From Ruminococcus sp. (lineage in GTDB: Bacteria > Bacillota_A > Clostridia > Oscillospirales > Ruminococcaceae), in NCBI RefSeq assembly GCF_024684275.1, contig NZ_JAIKXF010000053.1, forward strand, positions 19,762 to 83,761: DNA of 64,000 nucleotides, in the 5' to 3' direction. The notes beneath the pieces are model-generated. The model searched no databases. It was given only the letters and a program-made list of their open reading frames with translations, and was not told the origin of the DNA. Shown piece by piece: positions 32,849-42,052 of the stretch (position 1 is its first letter; every line of letters starts with the position of its first letter). The position numbers were made by a program, and so were the translations under genes.

Positions 32849-33160
32849 ATGAGCGATATGAACGAAAAAGAACTCGACGAGCTTGAGGAGGAAGACGAAA
32901 TAGAGAACTATATCACCCTCACAGATGACGACGGCAACGAGGTCTCATTTGAGATAATCGGCAATGTTGAGTACAGCTACCACCTTTACGCAGTTCTTCT
33001 GCCATTCGACGACGAGGACGACGAGGTAGTCATTCTTGAGGTCATCCCTGGAGAGACTCCGGATGAAGATGACTTTGTTTCTGTTGACGATGACGAGCTT
33101 CTCGGCAAGGTTTTCGAGGAATTCAAGAAGAATTACGACGGTGAATACGAATTTGAATAA
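32849..33160 (+). CDS. DUF1292 family protein (copy A)
   Basis: 103 very acidic residues with gcggagg upstream. The segment YITLTDDDGNEVSFEIIGNVEYSYHLYAVLLPFDDEDDEVVILEV is the DUF1292 (YrzB) domain, a small beta-rich protein widespread in Firmicutes with no known biochemical role. Copy B at 56349 is about 89 percent identical. It has its own promoter and terminator. Confidence 0.9.
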   Translation: MSDMNEKELDELEEEDEIENYITLTDDDGNEVSFEIIGNVEYSYHLYAVLLPFDDEDDEVVILEVIPGETPDEDDFVSVDDDELLGKVFEEFKKNYDGEYEFE

Positions 33161-33176
33161 TTAACGGCAAATTATG

Positions 33177-33209
33177 AGCTTCCCTGTATTTTGCAGGGAA
33201 GCTTTTTTG
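33177..33209 (+). terminator. Terminator after DUF1292 copy A
   Basis: AGCTTCCCTG...CAGGGAAGCT followed by TTTTTT. Confidence 0.93.
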
Positions 33210-33442
33210 TCAAATTTTCCAAAGAACTATGCTCTTCATTGTTCAAAGCTACAAATTGAACCTGCTTTTGGGGCTCGTTCATAATTTGTTCTCATTTTTT
33301 AGATAAAAATGTGTTATTATTTATTATGTACAATATATGTTAACAGCTGTGAAAAAGCTGTCTGAATATCACCACTTTATTATTTTTATTTGCTCAGAAG
33401 CTTGTATTGCTTCATCAAAAAACATTATTAGGGGGACTTATT

Positions 33443-34744
33443 ATGGAAAAATTCAATATCAATGATATGACATTAGACGATGCTATCGCCTATTTCAAAG
33501 ATAATGTCGGAGCTATTGTCGTTGCCGACAGTAACGCTGATTCCTATAGATCTGTTCATAAAAAGGGTATTTTCAACGCTGTATTAGAGGATACAGGCAA
33601 GTACCATGACCTTATTGAGAAGCTCTGGTATCATTTAAGCAATTCCTCTGACACTGTGGTCAGTGAATATAAGGGGTTTGTTAAGACATCAGGCTTGTTT
33701 TCAGGAATTTACTCAAGAAAGGTAGAGGTCGTCATTAACGATGTATCTAAAGACATACAGGTGACTGTTTATCCGTTAAAGGAAAAAGAAACATATCTGT
33801 TTATACTTGACGAGCTTGATCAAAGCCAGTCTGTAGACGATACTCTGACTACTCAGAAGGTCAAATCTTTCCAGAATACTTATCTGTTCTCTATGTATAT
33901 AGATATAGCAAAGGATACTATCAACAGTATCAGTGTTACTGAATTGTCAGATGATGTAGTGAATCAGGAACTGAAGTATACTCAGTGGCGAATGATGATA
34001 GTAAATGCTATTAATTCAAAGTTTACGGGTAAATTCCTCGAATTGTCCGATCCTGAAAATCTAAAAAATACAATTGCTCCCGGAGCTACAGAATCATTAG
34101 ACTGCCTTATGATGAACCTTGAGGGAAAAGAGATATGGGTAAAGCTCATATTCAGCCGTGTGCGTACCAGCAATCCCGAGGACTATCGTTTTATATACAT
34201 GGTTCAGGATATCAATGATGCGACTAAGGCTCTCAGAGAAGCACTGGATAAATCTGAAGCTCTTGCTTATAAAGATGCTCTTACAAAGATATTCAATCAC
34301 GGCAGAATGGAAACAGAGATAACAAACGCTTTTATAAATCAGGTAAAAAAAGGCGAGGTTGTCTCTATGATGATAATGGATATTGACTTCTTCAAGCACG
34401 TAAACGATAATCACGGTCATTCTGTCGGTGATATTACTCTCAGGCATTTCGCTGATATACTTAAAACTTACTTTGATAATTGTAATGGAGTAGTCGGACG
34501 CTGGGGCGGTGAAGAATTCGTGGCTGTATGCTACGGGGCAGACCGTTCAAAAGCTGCAAGGATAGCAGAGGAAGTCCGTCAGAAGGTTGCTTCAGAGGAA
34601 TTTGAAGTTGTCGGAAATATCACCTGCAGTATCGGTGTTACGGTGCTTAATCCATCAGATGACTTTGAGAAAGCCTACAGACGTATGGATAATGCGCTGT
34701 ATGAGGCTAAGTCCAGCGGCAGAAACTGCATAAGGATAGCATAA
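33443..34744 (+). CDS. GGDEF-domain diguanylate cyclase with novel N-terminal domain
   Basis: 433 residues from ATG 33443 with agggggac upstream; the ATG at 33407 is in frame but lacks a site. Residues about 1-270 are not a sensor I recognise and have no membrane segment; they may include a PAS-like part ending in RFIYMVQDINDATKAL. The catalytic domain (about 275-433) shows DALTKIFNHGRMET, DIDFFKHVNDNHGHSVGD and the active-site GGEEF. No RxxD inhibitory site precedes GGEEF, so feedback inhibition is not expected. It should make cyclic di-GMP in the cytoplasm. Confidence 0.9.
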   Translation: MEKFNINDMTLDDAIAYFKDNVGAIVVADSNADSYRSVHKKGIFNAVLEDTGKYHDLIEKLWYHLSNSSDTVVSEYKGFVKTSGLFSGIYSRKVEVVINDVSKDIQVTVYPLKEKETYLFILDELDQSQSVDDTLTTQKVKSFQNTYLFSMYIDIAKDTINSISVTELSDDVVNQELKYTQWRMMIVNAINSKFTGKFLELSDPENLKNTIAPGATESLDCLMMNLEGKEIWVKLIFSRVRTSNPEDYRFIYMVQDINDATKALREALDKSEALAYKDALTKIFNHGRMETEITNAFINQVKKGEVVSMMIMDIDFFKHVNDNHGHSVGDITLRHFADILKTYFDNCNGVVGRWGGEEFVAVCYGADRSKAARIAEEVRQKVASEEFEVVGNITCSIGVTVLNPSDDFEKAYRRMDNALYEAKSSGRNCIRIA

Positions 34745-34751
34745 AACATCA

Positions 34752-34781
34752 GGGCTGTACCAATTGGGTACAGCCTTTTTT
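34752..34781 (+). terminator. Terminator after GGDEF gene
   Basis: GGGCTGTACC...GGTACAGCC followed by TTTTTT; the stem resembles the terminator at 24118. Confidence 0.9.
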
Positions 34782-34931
34782 GTGCTCTCAAAAAATTTTT
34801 TGAAAAAGTGTGAGAGTTTTCCATTTCTCAAACGTCTAATAAGTGAACAGTAAATAATCAGGCAATTTGCTCCCCAAAAAAAGGTTCTGCACAGCAAGCT
34901 GCCATTCTTTATTCAAAAGGGAGGTATTACT

Positions 34932-37313
34932 ATGAATAAAAGGAGAATACTGACGTTCATCACTGCGCTGACAATGGGTATGACATCTATGGCATTCACG
35001 CCGAACTATGTTGTTGCGGAGGACATGGCGCCTTCTGCGGCTATATCAGATGAGGCGGAAATAACCGATCTTTCTCTGATCCGTGAGATGTTTAATAAAT
35101 TCATTGAGGAGGAAGGTCTGAACATAACGTGCGCAGCACCTGACAAATATCCCGAGTATTCGGATACTGTAGTAATAGAGTTCGATATGAACGAGGACGA
35201 CTATATCGAGCTTCTTAAATTTGCTTCGGCAAACCATATTGACAGAAACAGCTTTACATACATGGCGTTCAGCAACGGCGTTCTTATGACAACTACCATG
35301 TATGATCCTACAATAACTACTACCACCACAACAACAAAAGCTAATAACGAGTACTTTTCGCTTATGTGGAAGGATTACAATGTTGCTGTAGGCAACAAGA
35401 CATACATCGCTTACTGCGGCACTGCCCGTCCCGAATCATGGACAGTTGATAACGAGGACGTTATCTCACTTGACGAGAGCGGTCTTGCGGCAACAGGTCT
35501 TAAACCGGGAAAAGCGACTATCACCTACAAGGACAGAGACGTTACTGTAAAGGCTTATGTCACAGTATCAGACGCGCCCGCCGATGTAACTACTTCCACA
35601 GCTGTATGGACTGTGCCGACAACTACTGTTACCACAACTCAGACAGTGACTACTTCTGTGATATATGATTTTATGCCTACAGTAGAGTTTGACACATCTC
35701 CTATGAAAGTGGGCGAAGTACGTGAGGGAAAATTCTACAATCCCGAGACAAAAAAGACTGACGGCGGCTCTGTTTATGCTGTTTTTGAGACGGTAAAGGT
35801 CGAGTATACAGAGGGCGGCGACACCTTTAAGGTAACAGCTCTTGAACCCGGACGTGCGCATATCAACTTTGGTGCAAAGGGTTGCGCATTTATGGGCAGC
35901 GTTGAATTCAAAGTAGTTGATGAAAACGGAGACAGCCCCACAACTACAACAACTAAACAGGCAAATTCTCAGACCACATATCTTACCACTGCGACTACAA
36001 CATCTACCTCTACGACTACTGTGATATATGATTTTTGGCCTACAGTAGAGTTTGACAAGTCTCCTATGACAGCAGGCGAGACAAGAGAGGGACGCTTCTA
36101 CAATCCCGAGACAAAGAAGAATGAAGGCGGCTGGGTAGAAGCAAGAACAGACAATATTTCAGTTGAGTATACCGATGGAAGCGATACTTTTAAGGTAACG
36201 GCTCTCAAAGCAGGCGAGGCAATGTTTGGCTGCTGGACAAATGGCTGTGCGTTCACAGGCTATGTGAACATAGATATCGTTGAAGTCAGCAAAGAGAAGG
36301 GCGACGCTAACTGCGACGGTCAGATGGATATGTCAGATGTAGTTCTCATTATGCAGTCTCTTGCAAATCCGAATAAATACGGTGAAAATGGTACTGCAAA
36401 GGTACATCTCACAGCACAGGGCAAGGAAAACGCAGACCTTGACGGCAACGGTCTCACAGTTGGCGATGCTCAGAAGATACAGATGAAGCTTCTCGGTCTC
36501 GATGATGACAGCGAGCCTTTAACTCCTTTAGCACAATCTGTAGGCGTTAATACAACAGACGAAGCAATAAAGCTTATCAGAAGCTATGACCTTAACGACT
36601 ACAATGTAAACGCCCACGAGACCATGAAGCAGATGTTCGAGAGCTTCAAAAAGGACGGTTTTATCTATCGCTTTGCCGAAGTCACAGGCGATGACGCAGT
36701 AAAGCTCCGCGACGACTATGTAAATCCGCCTGTCTGGCTCGGTCCTTATGCGAATTTTGAGGATATAGGCATTCTCTATCATGTAAAGGCATATGACATG
36801 AACTATCAGTTATACTACTTCAACAGAGGCAAGGATTACGCAGGTCAGTCTATGTCTGATTATATAAAGAACCGCTTTGGCTTTAATGTAACAAAGGTCA
36901 TCGACGATAAATACTTTATCTTCGACAGCAGCAAGGACGGTCAGAACGATATCAGCGTGATTTTCGCTTTAGACGACGGACATTACTGCAAGGTAAGATG
37001 TTTCGGATCAGAAGCAGAGCTTATGAAGCTTGCAAAGTCGCTGAAAAGCGTGAAGCTCCCTCTCGGCGAGAAAAAGATAACCGACCTTAACGACGTAAAC
37101 GCTCTTCTGATTGCCTATGAGACAGAGCACAAGCTCCCTGTTTCCATGATTACATCAATCAGTCAGGGTGACAAGCAGGTTTATGTATATCTGGGCACAT
37201 TTGATATCAAAGAGCAGGAAAAGGTCATTGAACAGATGAAGAACTATATGAAGTTCATGAACATCGACGAGGAACTTGTATGTTTTGCAATTCCTCAGAC
37301 CGTTGCAGACTGA
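34932..37313 (+). CDS. Secreted dockerin protein with repeated Ig-like modules
   Basis: 793 residues with a signal peptide (about 1-29). After an N-terminal domain and a Thr-rich linker near 130 comes a Big2-like module. Two near-duplicate modules follow, starting VIYDFMPTVEFDTSPM (about 242) and VIYDFWPTVEFDKSPM (about 363), each with FYNPETKK and a threonine linker. A dockerin lies internally (about 456-530: GDANCDGQMDMSDVV and ADLDGNGLTVGDAQKI). The last 260 residues are a separate domain with no family I know. It should be attached to a scaffoldin. Confidence 0.85.
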   Translation: MNKRRILTFITALTMGMTSMAFTPNYVVAEDMAPSAAISDEAEITDLSLIREMFNKFIEEEGLNITCAAPDKYPEYSDTVVIEFDMNEDDYIELLKFASANHIDRNSFTYMAFSNGVLMTTTMYDPTITTTTTTTKANNEYFSLMWKDYNVAVGNKTYIAYCGTARPESWTVDNEDVISLDESGLAATGLKPGKATITYKDRDVTVKAYVTVSDAPADVTTSTAVWTVPTTTVTTTQTVTTSVIYDFMPTVEFDTSPMKVGEVREGKFYNPETKKTDGGSVYAVFETVKVEYTEGGDTFKVTALEPGRAHINFGAKGCAFMGSVEFKVVDENGDSPTTTTTKQANSQTTYLTTATTTSTSTTTVIYDFWPTVEFDKSPMTAGETREGRFYNPETKKNEGGWVEARTDNISVEYTDGSDTFKVTALKAGEAMFGCWTNGCAFTGYVNIDIVEVSKEKGDANCDGQMDMSDVVLIMQSLANPNKYGENGTAKVHLTAQGKENADLDGNGLTVGDAQKIQMKLLGLDDDSEPLTPLAQSVGVNTTDEAIKLIRSYDLNDYNVNAHETMKQMFESFKKDGFIYRFAEVTGDDAVKLRDDYVNPPVWLGPYANFEDIGILYHVKAYDMNYQLYYFNRGKDYAGQSMSDYIKNRFGFNVTKVIDDKYFIFDSSKDGQNDISVIFALDDGHYCKVRCFGSEAELMKLAKSLKSVKLPLGEKKITDLNDVNALLIAYETEHKLPVSMITSISQGDKQVYVYLGTFDIKEQEKVIEQMKNYMKFMNIDEELVCFAIPQTVAD

Positions 37314-37353
37314 AAGAAAACATGATAAATATAGAAAAGAAAACAGAGAAAGA

Positions 37354-37382
37354 AGAAAGGCTCCCAATGGGAGCCTTTCTTC
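37354..37382. terminator. Bidirectional terminator between convergent genes
   Basis: AGAAAGGCTCCC...GGGAGCCTTTCT, usable on both strands. Confidence 0.9.
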
Positions 37383-37406
37383 GTAATGTTATGTTTTTTC
37401 GTTATA

Positions 37407-39758
37407 TCAGCCCTGCTTGATAAGGAGCTTTCTAAGCAGTATCTCGTCGTACAGGTCTACGTTCTTGTCGCCGTTGAAGTCGAACTGTTCTGCGGCTTCC
37501 TTGCTGCTGAACGGAGATACGCCAAGTATCATCTTGCGGAGTCTTACAAGCTGTGCCACCTTGTATACCTTAGCAGGCTTTGTGCCGTCGGGCTCTGTAC
37601 CGCCTACAAGCTTGCCGTCTGCGTAAACACACACGTTGTCACAGCGTTTTGCCAGTTCTACACCGCTTACGATGTTGTCATAGTCCTCGCCCAGCTCGTC
37701 AAGGTCTATCATGCCCTTTCGGCTCCAGTCGTTGGAGGAATCCCACTTCTCACCGAAGTAGTTTCCGATAATGAGCTGATACTTCTTGTTGGAGTTGGCA
37801 ACTGCATAGTCAGGCCATGATACCTCGATGTAGTATATATCGTCCTTGTACTGCTTTGGCTGTGACAGCACAGCGGATTTGTCAGTAACCTCAGTCTCTA
37901 CCTGGTCGTAGGTCTTTTGCAGTACAAAGCTTCCCGGGATAGCCTTGTTCTCGAATTCCTCTATGCTGAAATAATAGCGCACTGACAGGTCTGTATGGGG
38001 CTCTAAGCAATCCGTATTCACGAAGAATGTCAGCTTTGTAACGCCTGAGCCTGTAGCCTCTGGAGCCTCTGAGCAATAGCCCGATACCCAGAAATCATCG
38101 CCTGAGAAGAGCTGTGTATCGTCTACCTTCTCGGCAGGAGGGAAGTTTTCCTCGGGCTTCATGGTCTTGTCTCCCTTGTAGAGGTAAAGTCCTGCTGCCG
38201 CACCGACTATAGCTGCATTGTAGTCTATAGTCACCTCGTTGTATACCCAGTCCTTTGTGACGTCGTTATGCTCGTCATTTTCGTCAGGACCGCCTGCAAG
38301 AGCGCCGTAGAGAACGTGCTTGTGCTCGGCAGGATCCTCAGCCATAGTAAGTCCCGAAGCCGCACGGTGGTGAGGATATTTTACGGAATTTTCGCCGTAG
38401 CCTACAACATAGCTCCTGCCCAGAGGGTTATCGCCGATGATGTATTCCATCTGTCCCAGAGCCCAGTCTGAGAAGGTATAGTCGGGGTTTTTTTCGTTGT
38501 ATTTGTCCTTGCCCTTGTTGTACTTGTCGTATACCAGAGCCGTGAACTGCACCGCGGTATTGTATCTTGCGCTTCCCCATGTATCAAGGTGGAAATAGCC
38601 TGCGGGAGTGAGCTTTTTGTTCATAACGGTATTGAGGGCTTTAGCTTCCATTTCCCAGAAGTCAAGAACCTCATACTGACCTCTGCCGATAGCCACGCGG
38701 GTCTCCTCACATACCTCGGGATAGATGTCCTGTATGCGTCCGAATATGAGTCCCACGCCGTTCCACATATCGTTCCAGCAGAGGACATATCCGGGAGGAG
38801 CGTAGTAGTCGATGTATTTTTCACAGGCTTCGAGGTAATCGTGGTCCTTTGTTATAAGATATAGCCAGCCTGCGGCAAAGCAGAAGTCGTCCTCCCACTT
38901 GCTTGATGTGTAGAAGCTCATAGGACCGTCGCCGCCTGCGCCCACTTTTTTCTCATTCTTGTTGGCAAAGTCGAAAAGTGCCTTTGCGTAGTCGAGACAC
39001 TTTTCAGCGTACTCGGGATCGGTGTCCTTGAAGTTGTAGTAGTTGATAGCAAGAGCCGCCGCACTCTCAGATACGTCATCTGTGGTGGGGAGCTCAGAGG
39101 TTGCAAAGAAAGCAGGACGTCCCATAGCGTCTATCTCAGGGGACTGCCAGTACTCGTGGTCAACGCTTCCGTCGCCAACCTGATAGCAGAATGCGAGGAC
39201 ATCGCCGTTTTCGTCGCGGAAGGTGCTCTTCATGAAGTAGTCGCAGAAATAGCGGCATATAGTCTCTGCATGAGCGTCCTGACCTGTTTCCTTGTAGGCG
39301 TCGCGAAACTCATAGTAGCCCCATGACACAACAGAAGCCGCATAAGCCTCGGGAAGTCCGAACTTTACGTGGTCGCCTGCGTCGTGGAAGCCGCCCGAAA
39401 CATCAATGAAGCCGTCACCGTCGGGGTCGAGTATGTCCTTGTACTTGGTCATGAATGCCTCGGGGAGATTGGTTCCCGAGTGGTTGTCATCAATTGAGTG
39501 CATGGGTACCTTTGCGTCGTAAACGTGGCAGTCTCCGCGCCATGAAAGGCGGTTGTTTTCGGAAACTCCCGTACCGCACATATTAGCGTCATAGAAGTAG
39601 AGGGTGTACTGCAAGAGTTTAGCCCAGTTGTTCTCGGTCTCCTCATAGTCCACAACGTCAGGAGTAGTTTTTGCAAATGCAGGCAGAGCCGCCGCTGAAG
39701 CAGACACGGCAGTTACTGCCGCCGCAGTAAAAGCGGATAAGCGCTTGAATATCTTCAT
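37407..39758 (-). CDS. GH9 endoglucanase with CBM3c and dockerin
   Basis: 783 residues. Signal peptide about 1-29. The GH9 catalytic module (about 45-535) begins WAKLLQYTLYFYDANMCG and has the DAGD motif in GGFHDAGDHVKFGLP, HHRAASG, and the acid glutamate region NEVTIDYNAAIVGAAAGLY. A CBM3c-like module (about 545-690) follows, the pairing typical of processive endoglucanases. The C-terminus has one clear dockerin loop (DFNGDKNVDLYDEIL) and a first repeat that lacks the calcium loop (VAQLVRLRKMILG), so the dockerin is asymmetric. It degrades cellulose in the cellulosome. Confidence 0.94.
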   Translation of the reverse strand: MKIFKRLSAFTAAAVTAVSASAAALPAFAKTTPDVVDYEETENNWAKLLQYTLYFYDANMCGTGVSENNRLSWRGDCHVYDAKVPMHSIDDNHSGTNLPEAFMTKYKDILDPDGDGFIDVSGGFHDAGDHVKFGLPEAYAASVVSWGYYEFRDAYKETGQDAHAETICRYFCDYFMKSTFRDENGDVLAFCYQVGDGSVDHEYWQSPEIDAMGRPAFFATSELPTTDDVSESAAALAINYYNFKDTDPEYAEKCLDYAKALFDFANKNEKKVGAGGDGPMSFYTSSKWEDDFCFAAGWLYLITKDHDYLEACEKYIDYYAPPGYVLCWNDMWNGVGLIFGRIQDIYPEVCEETRVAIGRGQYEVLDFWEMEAKALNTVMNKKLTPAGYFHLDTWGSARYNTAVQFTALVYDKYNKGKDKYNEKNPDYTFSDWALGQMEYIIGDNPLGRSYVVGYGENSVKYPHHRAASGLTMAEDPAEHKHVLYGALAGGPDENDEHNDVTKDWVYNEVTIDYNAAIVGAAAGLYLYKGDKTMKPEENFPPAEKVDDTQLFSGDDFWVSGYCSEAPEATGSGVTKLTFFVNTDCLEPHTDLSVRYYFSIEEFENKAIPGSFVLQKTYDQVETEVTDKSAVLSQPKQYKDDIYYIEVSWPDYAVANSNKKYQLIIGNYFGEKWDSSNDWSRKGMIDLDELGEDYDNIVSGVELAKRCDNVCVYADGKLVGGTEPDGTKPAKVYKVAQLVRLRKMILGVSPFSSKEAAEQFDFNGDKNVDLYDEILLRKLLIKQG

Positions 39759-39806
39759 AAACTCAGTCCTTTCTGTTGGATAGCCGTCAGCTATCGGTCT
39801 GATTTC

Positions 39807-39835
39807 ATTTTACCCCATATCGGCGCAAATGTCAA
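39807..39835 (-). promoter_or_regulatory. GH9 promoter
   Basis: Minus strand TTGACA (complement 39830-39835), 17-base spacer, TAAAAT (complement 39807-39812). Confidence 0.82.
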
Positions 39836-39919
39836 CGCATAACTTGCGGAGTTGTGTTAACAGTTAAATTTGTTGAGCCTATGAATGGGATTCCAAAGGG
39901 ACTGTGTTCCTTTGGCAGA

Positions 39920-40062
39920 GTGACTCCCCATAAGATGGGGAGATGTCCGAAGGACAGAGGGGACGGACCCGATTAGGGGGCCCTGCAAGAGAGGGCGTCC
40001 CTTAATGGCAGGTGTATATTTTTTGACGGAACGCCGAGGGCGGCGTTCCCTACAGGCTAAAG
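39920..40062. repeat. Dispersed repeat region
   Basis: No gene. It holds a gtgactcccc...ggggagatgtccgaaggacagagg element (39920-39962; related copies at 56060 and 63380) and a GGAACGCCG...CGGCGTTCC palindrome at 40027-40049. Confidence 0.65.
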
Positions 40063-40099
40063 GCTAAAGCCCGAATTAGCATAGCTAATTACGGGCTTT
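40063..40099 (-). terminator. Terminator overlapping the end of the RyR/TrkA gene
   Basis: AAAGCCCGTAATTAGC...GCTAATTCGGGCTTT on the minus strand; the stem begins in the last four codons of the gene. Confidence 0.75.
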
Positions 40100-42040
40100 G
40101 TATCTTGCCATAAGCGACATAAGGTCGTACTTGCACATTTCGGGATTTGTTTCCATGAGCTCCTTCTGAGGCACAAGGCAGGGATTTCTGCGGAACCTGT
40201 CACTGCGTTCTCCCGAGCGCCAGCCGATAGAAGCCATATAGCAGCACCAGCGGCGGTGCTCTAAGGAAGCGAGGCTGTAGGCGAAGCTGTCCTGTTTCAG
40301 TTTTTCAAGGACCTCCTCCTCACTGCCGTTCATCTGCCATGCTGAGCCTGTGTACTTCATAAGTGAGCCATTACTGCCGATGAGCTCCTCCAGCTTTTCA
40401 GAGAGCTCTGTGCCGTTTTCTGCGGCAAGCTTCGGGATTATATCGTTTTTCACCTCGTCGTGATATGCGGCAGCCTTGCTTGATGAGCGGCGGAAAAGCC
40501 GCAGCCTGTTCCATTCCTGCTCGGGGTCCGCCTCAGCGTTGTCGGCAGTGCCTGTTTCATCGGCGGTAATGAGCTTGATATTGTTGTAGAAGTGGTTGTA
40601 GTTCTTGGCAAGCCGGTCTATCTCGCGGTTGATTATCATGTCGAGGGTTATGACGATGCTTCTGTCGTCGATAAGGCTTACGTCGGCAAGAGTGCTGTTT
40701 TCTGCGGAGATATAGCCTGCAAGGCGCCTGTCGGTGTCCATTCTCATGAGTATGGGCAGCTTTAATCCGCGTTCGTCAAAGAGCTCCTCAAGCTGTATAG
40801 CGCAGTGTACCGAGAGGTCGATGTTTTCAAGGGCTATGACTGCGTATGTGTAGGGCTCGGCGTCGAGCTTGCTGCGTATGGTGTCATAGAAGCTGAGATG
40901 TGAGATGTTCAGCTCGTGGAAGTTTATCTCCAGAAGCCCGTCAGCGGCGCTGCTTTTCAGTATAACGCTGCTGTCGGTAATTTCAAAGGTATCGTGGCTG
41001 AGCTGATTGAGGAACACTGCCTTTTTTGCCTTGATATTGCTGTCAAAAACGTCGATGATTATGCGGTTGCTCTCGTGGACTACTCCCAGATTCATTGCCT
41101 GCAATACAGCCTGCTGTCCAAGCTGACCGAAGCCTGCTACCAGAAGATGTGCTGTCCAGTCCTTCAGGGGAGTGTCTGTGCCGAGATATACCGAGTGGAT
41201 AGGGTGGTCTGAGTACATCTTGTGTATCTGCATCTCGGGAAGTCCCACAAGCTCAAGGTCAAAGTATGCGTCAGTGCCTGCGGCGCTGTTATAGTACTCG
41301 GCGATAAGTCTGCCTATGCCCTCCTCCTCACACCTGCATGATACCTTAGCTCCCTGTGCCAGCTTTATCCTATCCTCGGAGTCCTTTTCGTTGAGACGGA
41401 AGAGCTGTAAAAGTGAGAAGTTCCGTATTGACGAGGTCTCGAAGAGTATGATATTGGTGGCGATGTCGATACGTGTCTTTGCAAGGAGAGTCCGCAGCTC
41501 GGAGTCTGCCGCCTTGAGCACATCTGCGTAATGAACGACATAGCCTGCCTTGTTGAGACGGTATATCTCCTCGTTGTCGACAGACTCGTTGGTAACTATG
41601 TGTATACAGGTCTTTTTCGGGTCAGACCTGTTGTTTTTCAGCATTGACTTAATGTCACTGTTATAGCCGAAAATTACTATATGGCGGCAGTTCTTGTCTC
41701 TGCGGAAGAATATTATGAATCTGAGCAGGCGCTCTAAGAATTTATATATGAAAGAAATAGTACAGTAGGGAGCGGTGAATACTGCGATACAGTATGCATA
41801 GCCGATACCTTTGTTGAGCACCGAGGGATTATCCTTCATAAAGGCGACGGTGTCCTTGATAGTTACCGAAGCCTTGAAGCCGAATGCGTTGATACTGTTT
41901 TGCAGTACCAGAAGCACCTTGAAGAAGGAATCGTAATTCTTGTAGTATATGATACCCTGTGCAGTGGCTATCAGGAATGAAAGCACTGCCAGCAGAAATA
42001 TCATCCGCGTAGTATTCTTACGACTTTTATTGTTGCTCAT
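40085..42040 (-). CDS. Membrane protein with TrkA-like Rossmann domains and C-terminal RyR domain
   Basis: 651 residues, 12 nt downstream of the TIR gene with aaggac as binding site. Two or more membrane helices lie at about 12-32 and 75-110. The soluble part has a degenerate Rossmann domain (HIVIFGYNSDIKSML, about 118) and a second intact one (LLVAGFGQLGQQAVLQA, about 300), as in RCK/TrkA-N regulated cation channels. The end (about 590-645) fits a RyR domain: LEHRRWCCYMASIGWRSGE, RRNPCLVPQKEL and KYDLMSL. No TVGYG-type filter is seen. I infer a ligand-gated channel or transporter controlled by the TIR product. Confidence 0.75.
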   Translation of the reverse strand: MSNNKSRKNTTRMIFLLAVLSFLIATAQGIIYYKNYDSFFKVLLVLQNSINAFGFKASVTIKDTVAFMKDNPSVLNKGIGYAYCIAVFTAPYCTISFIYKFLERLLRFIIFFRRDKNCRHIVIFGYNSDIKSMLKNNRSDPKKTCIHIVTNESVDNEEIYRLNKAGYVVHYADVLKAADSELRTLLAKTRIDIATNIILFETSSIRNFSLLQLFRLNEKDSEDRIKLAQGAKVSCRCEEEGIGRLIAEYYNSAAGTDAYFDLELVGLPEMQIHKMYSDHPIHSVYLGTDTPLKDWTAHLLVAGFGQLGQQAVLQAMNLGVVHESNRIIIDVFDSNIKAKKAVFLNQLSHDTFEITDSSVILKSSAADGLLEINFHELNISHLSFYDTIRSKLDAEPYTYAVIALENIDLSVHCAIQLEELFDERGLKLPILMRMDTDRRLAGYISAENSTLADVSLIDDRSIVITLDMIINREIDRLAKNYNHFYNNIKLITADETGTADNAEADPEQEWNRLRLFRRSSSKAAAYHDEVKNDIIPKLAAENGTELSEKLEELIGSNGSLMKYTGSAWQMNGSEEEVLEKLKQDSFAYSLASLEHRRWCCYMASIGWRSGERSDRFRRNPCLVPQKELMETNPEMCKYDLMSLMARYKARN

Positions 42041-42052
42041 TTGTCAGTCCTT

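Larger units (their letters stand above)
24664..33160 (+). repeat. Paralogous block, copy A
   Basis: Gene order pflB(-), AI-2E(-), vWA(+), PP2C(+), small helical(+), HTH(+), decarboxylase(+), DUF1292(+). Every one of these has a counterpart, in reverse order and orientation, in 56349-64000. Confidence 0.92.
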
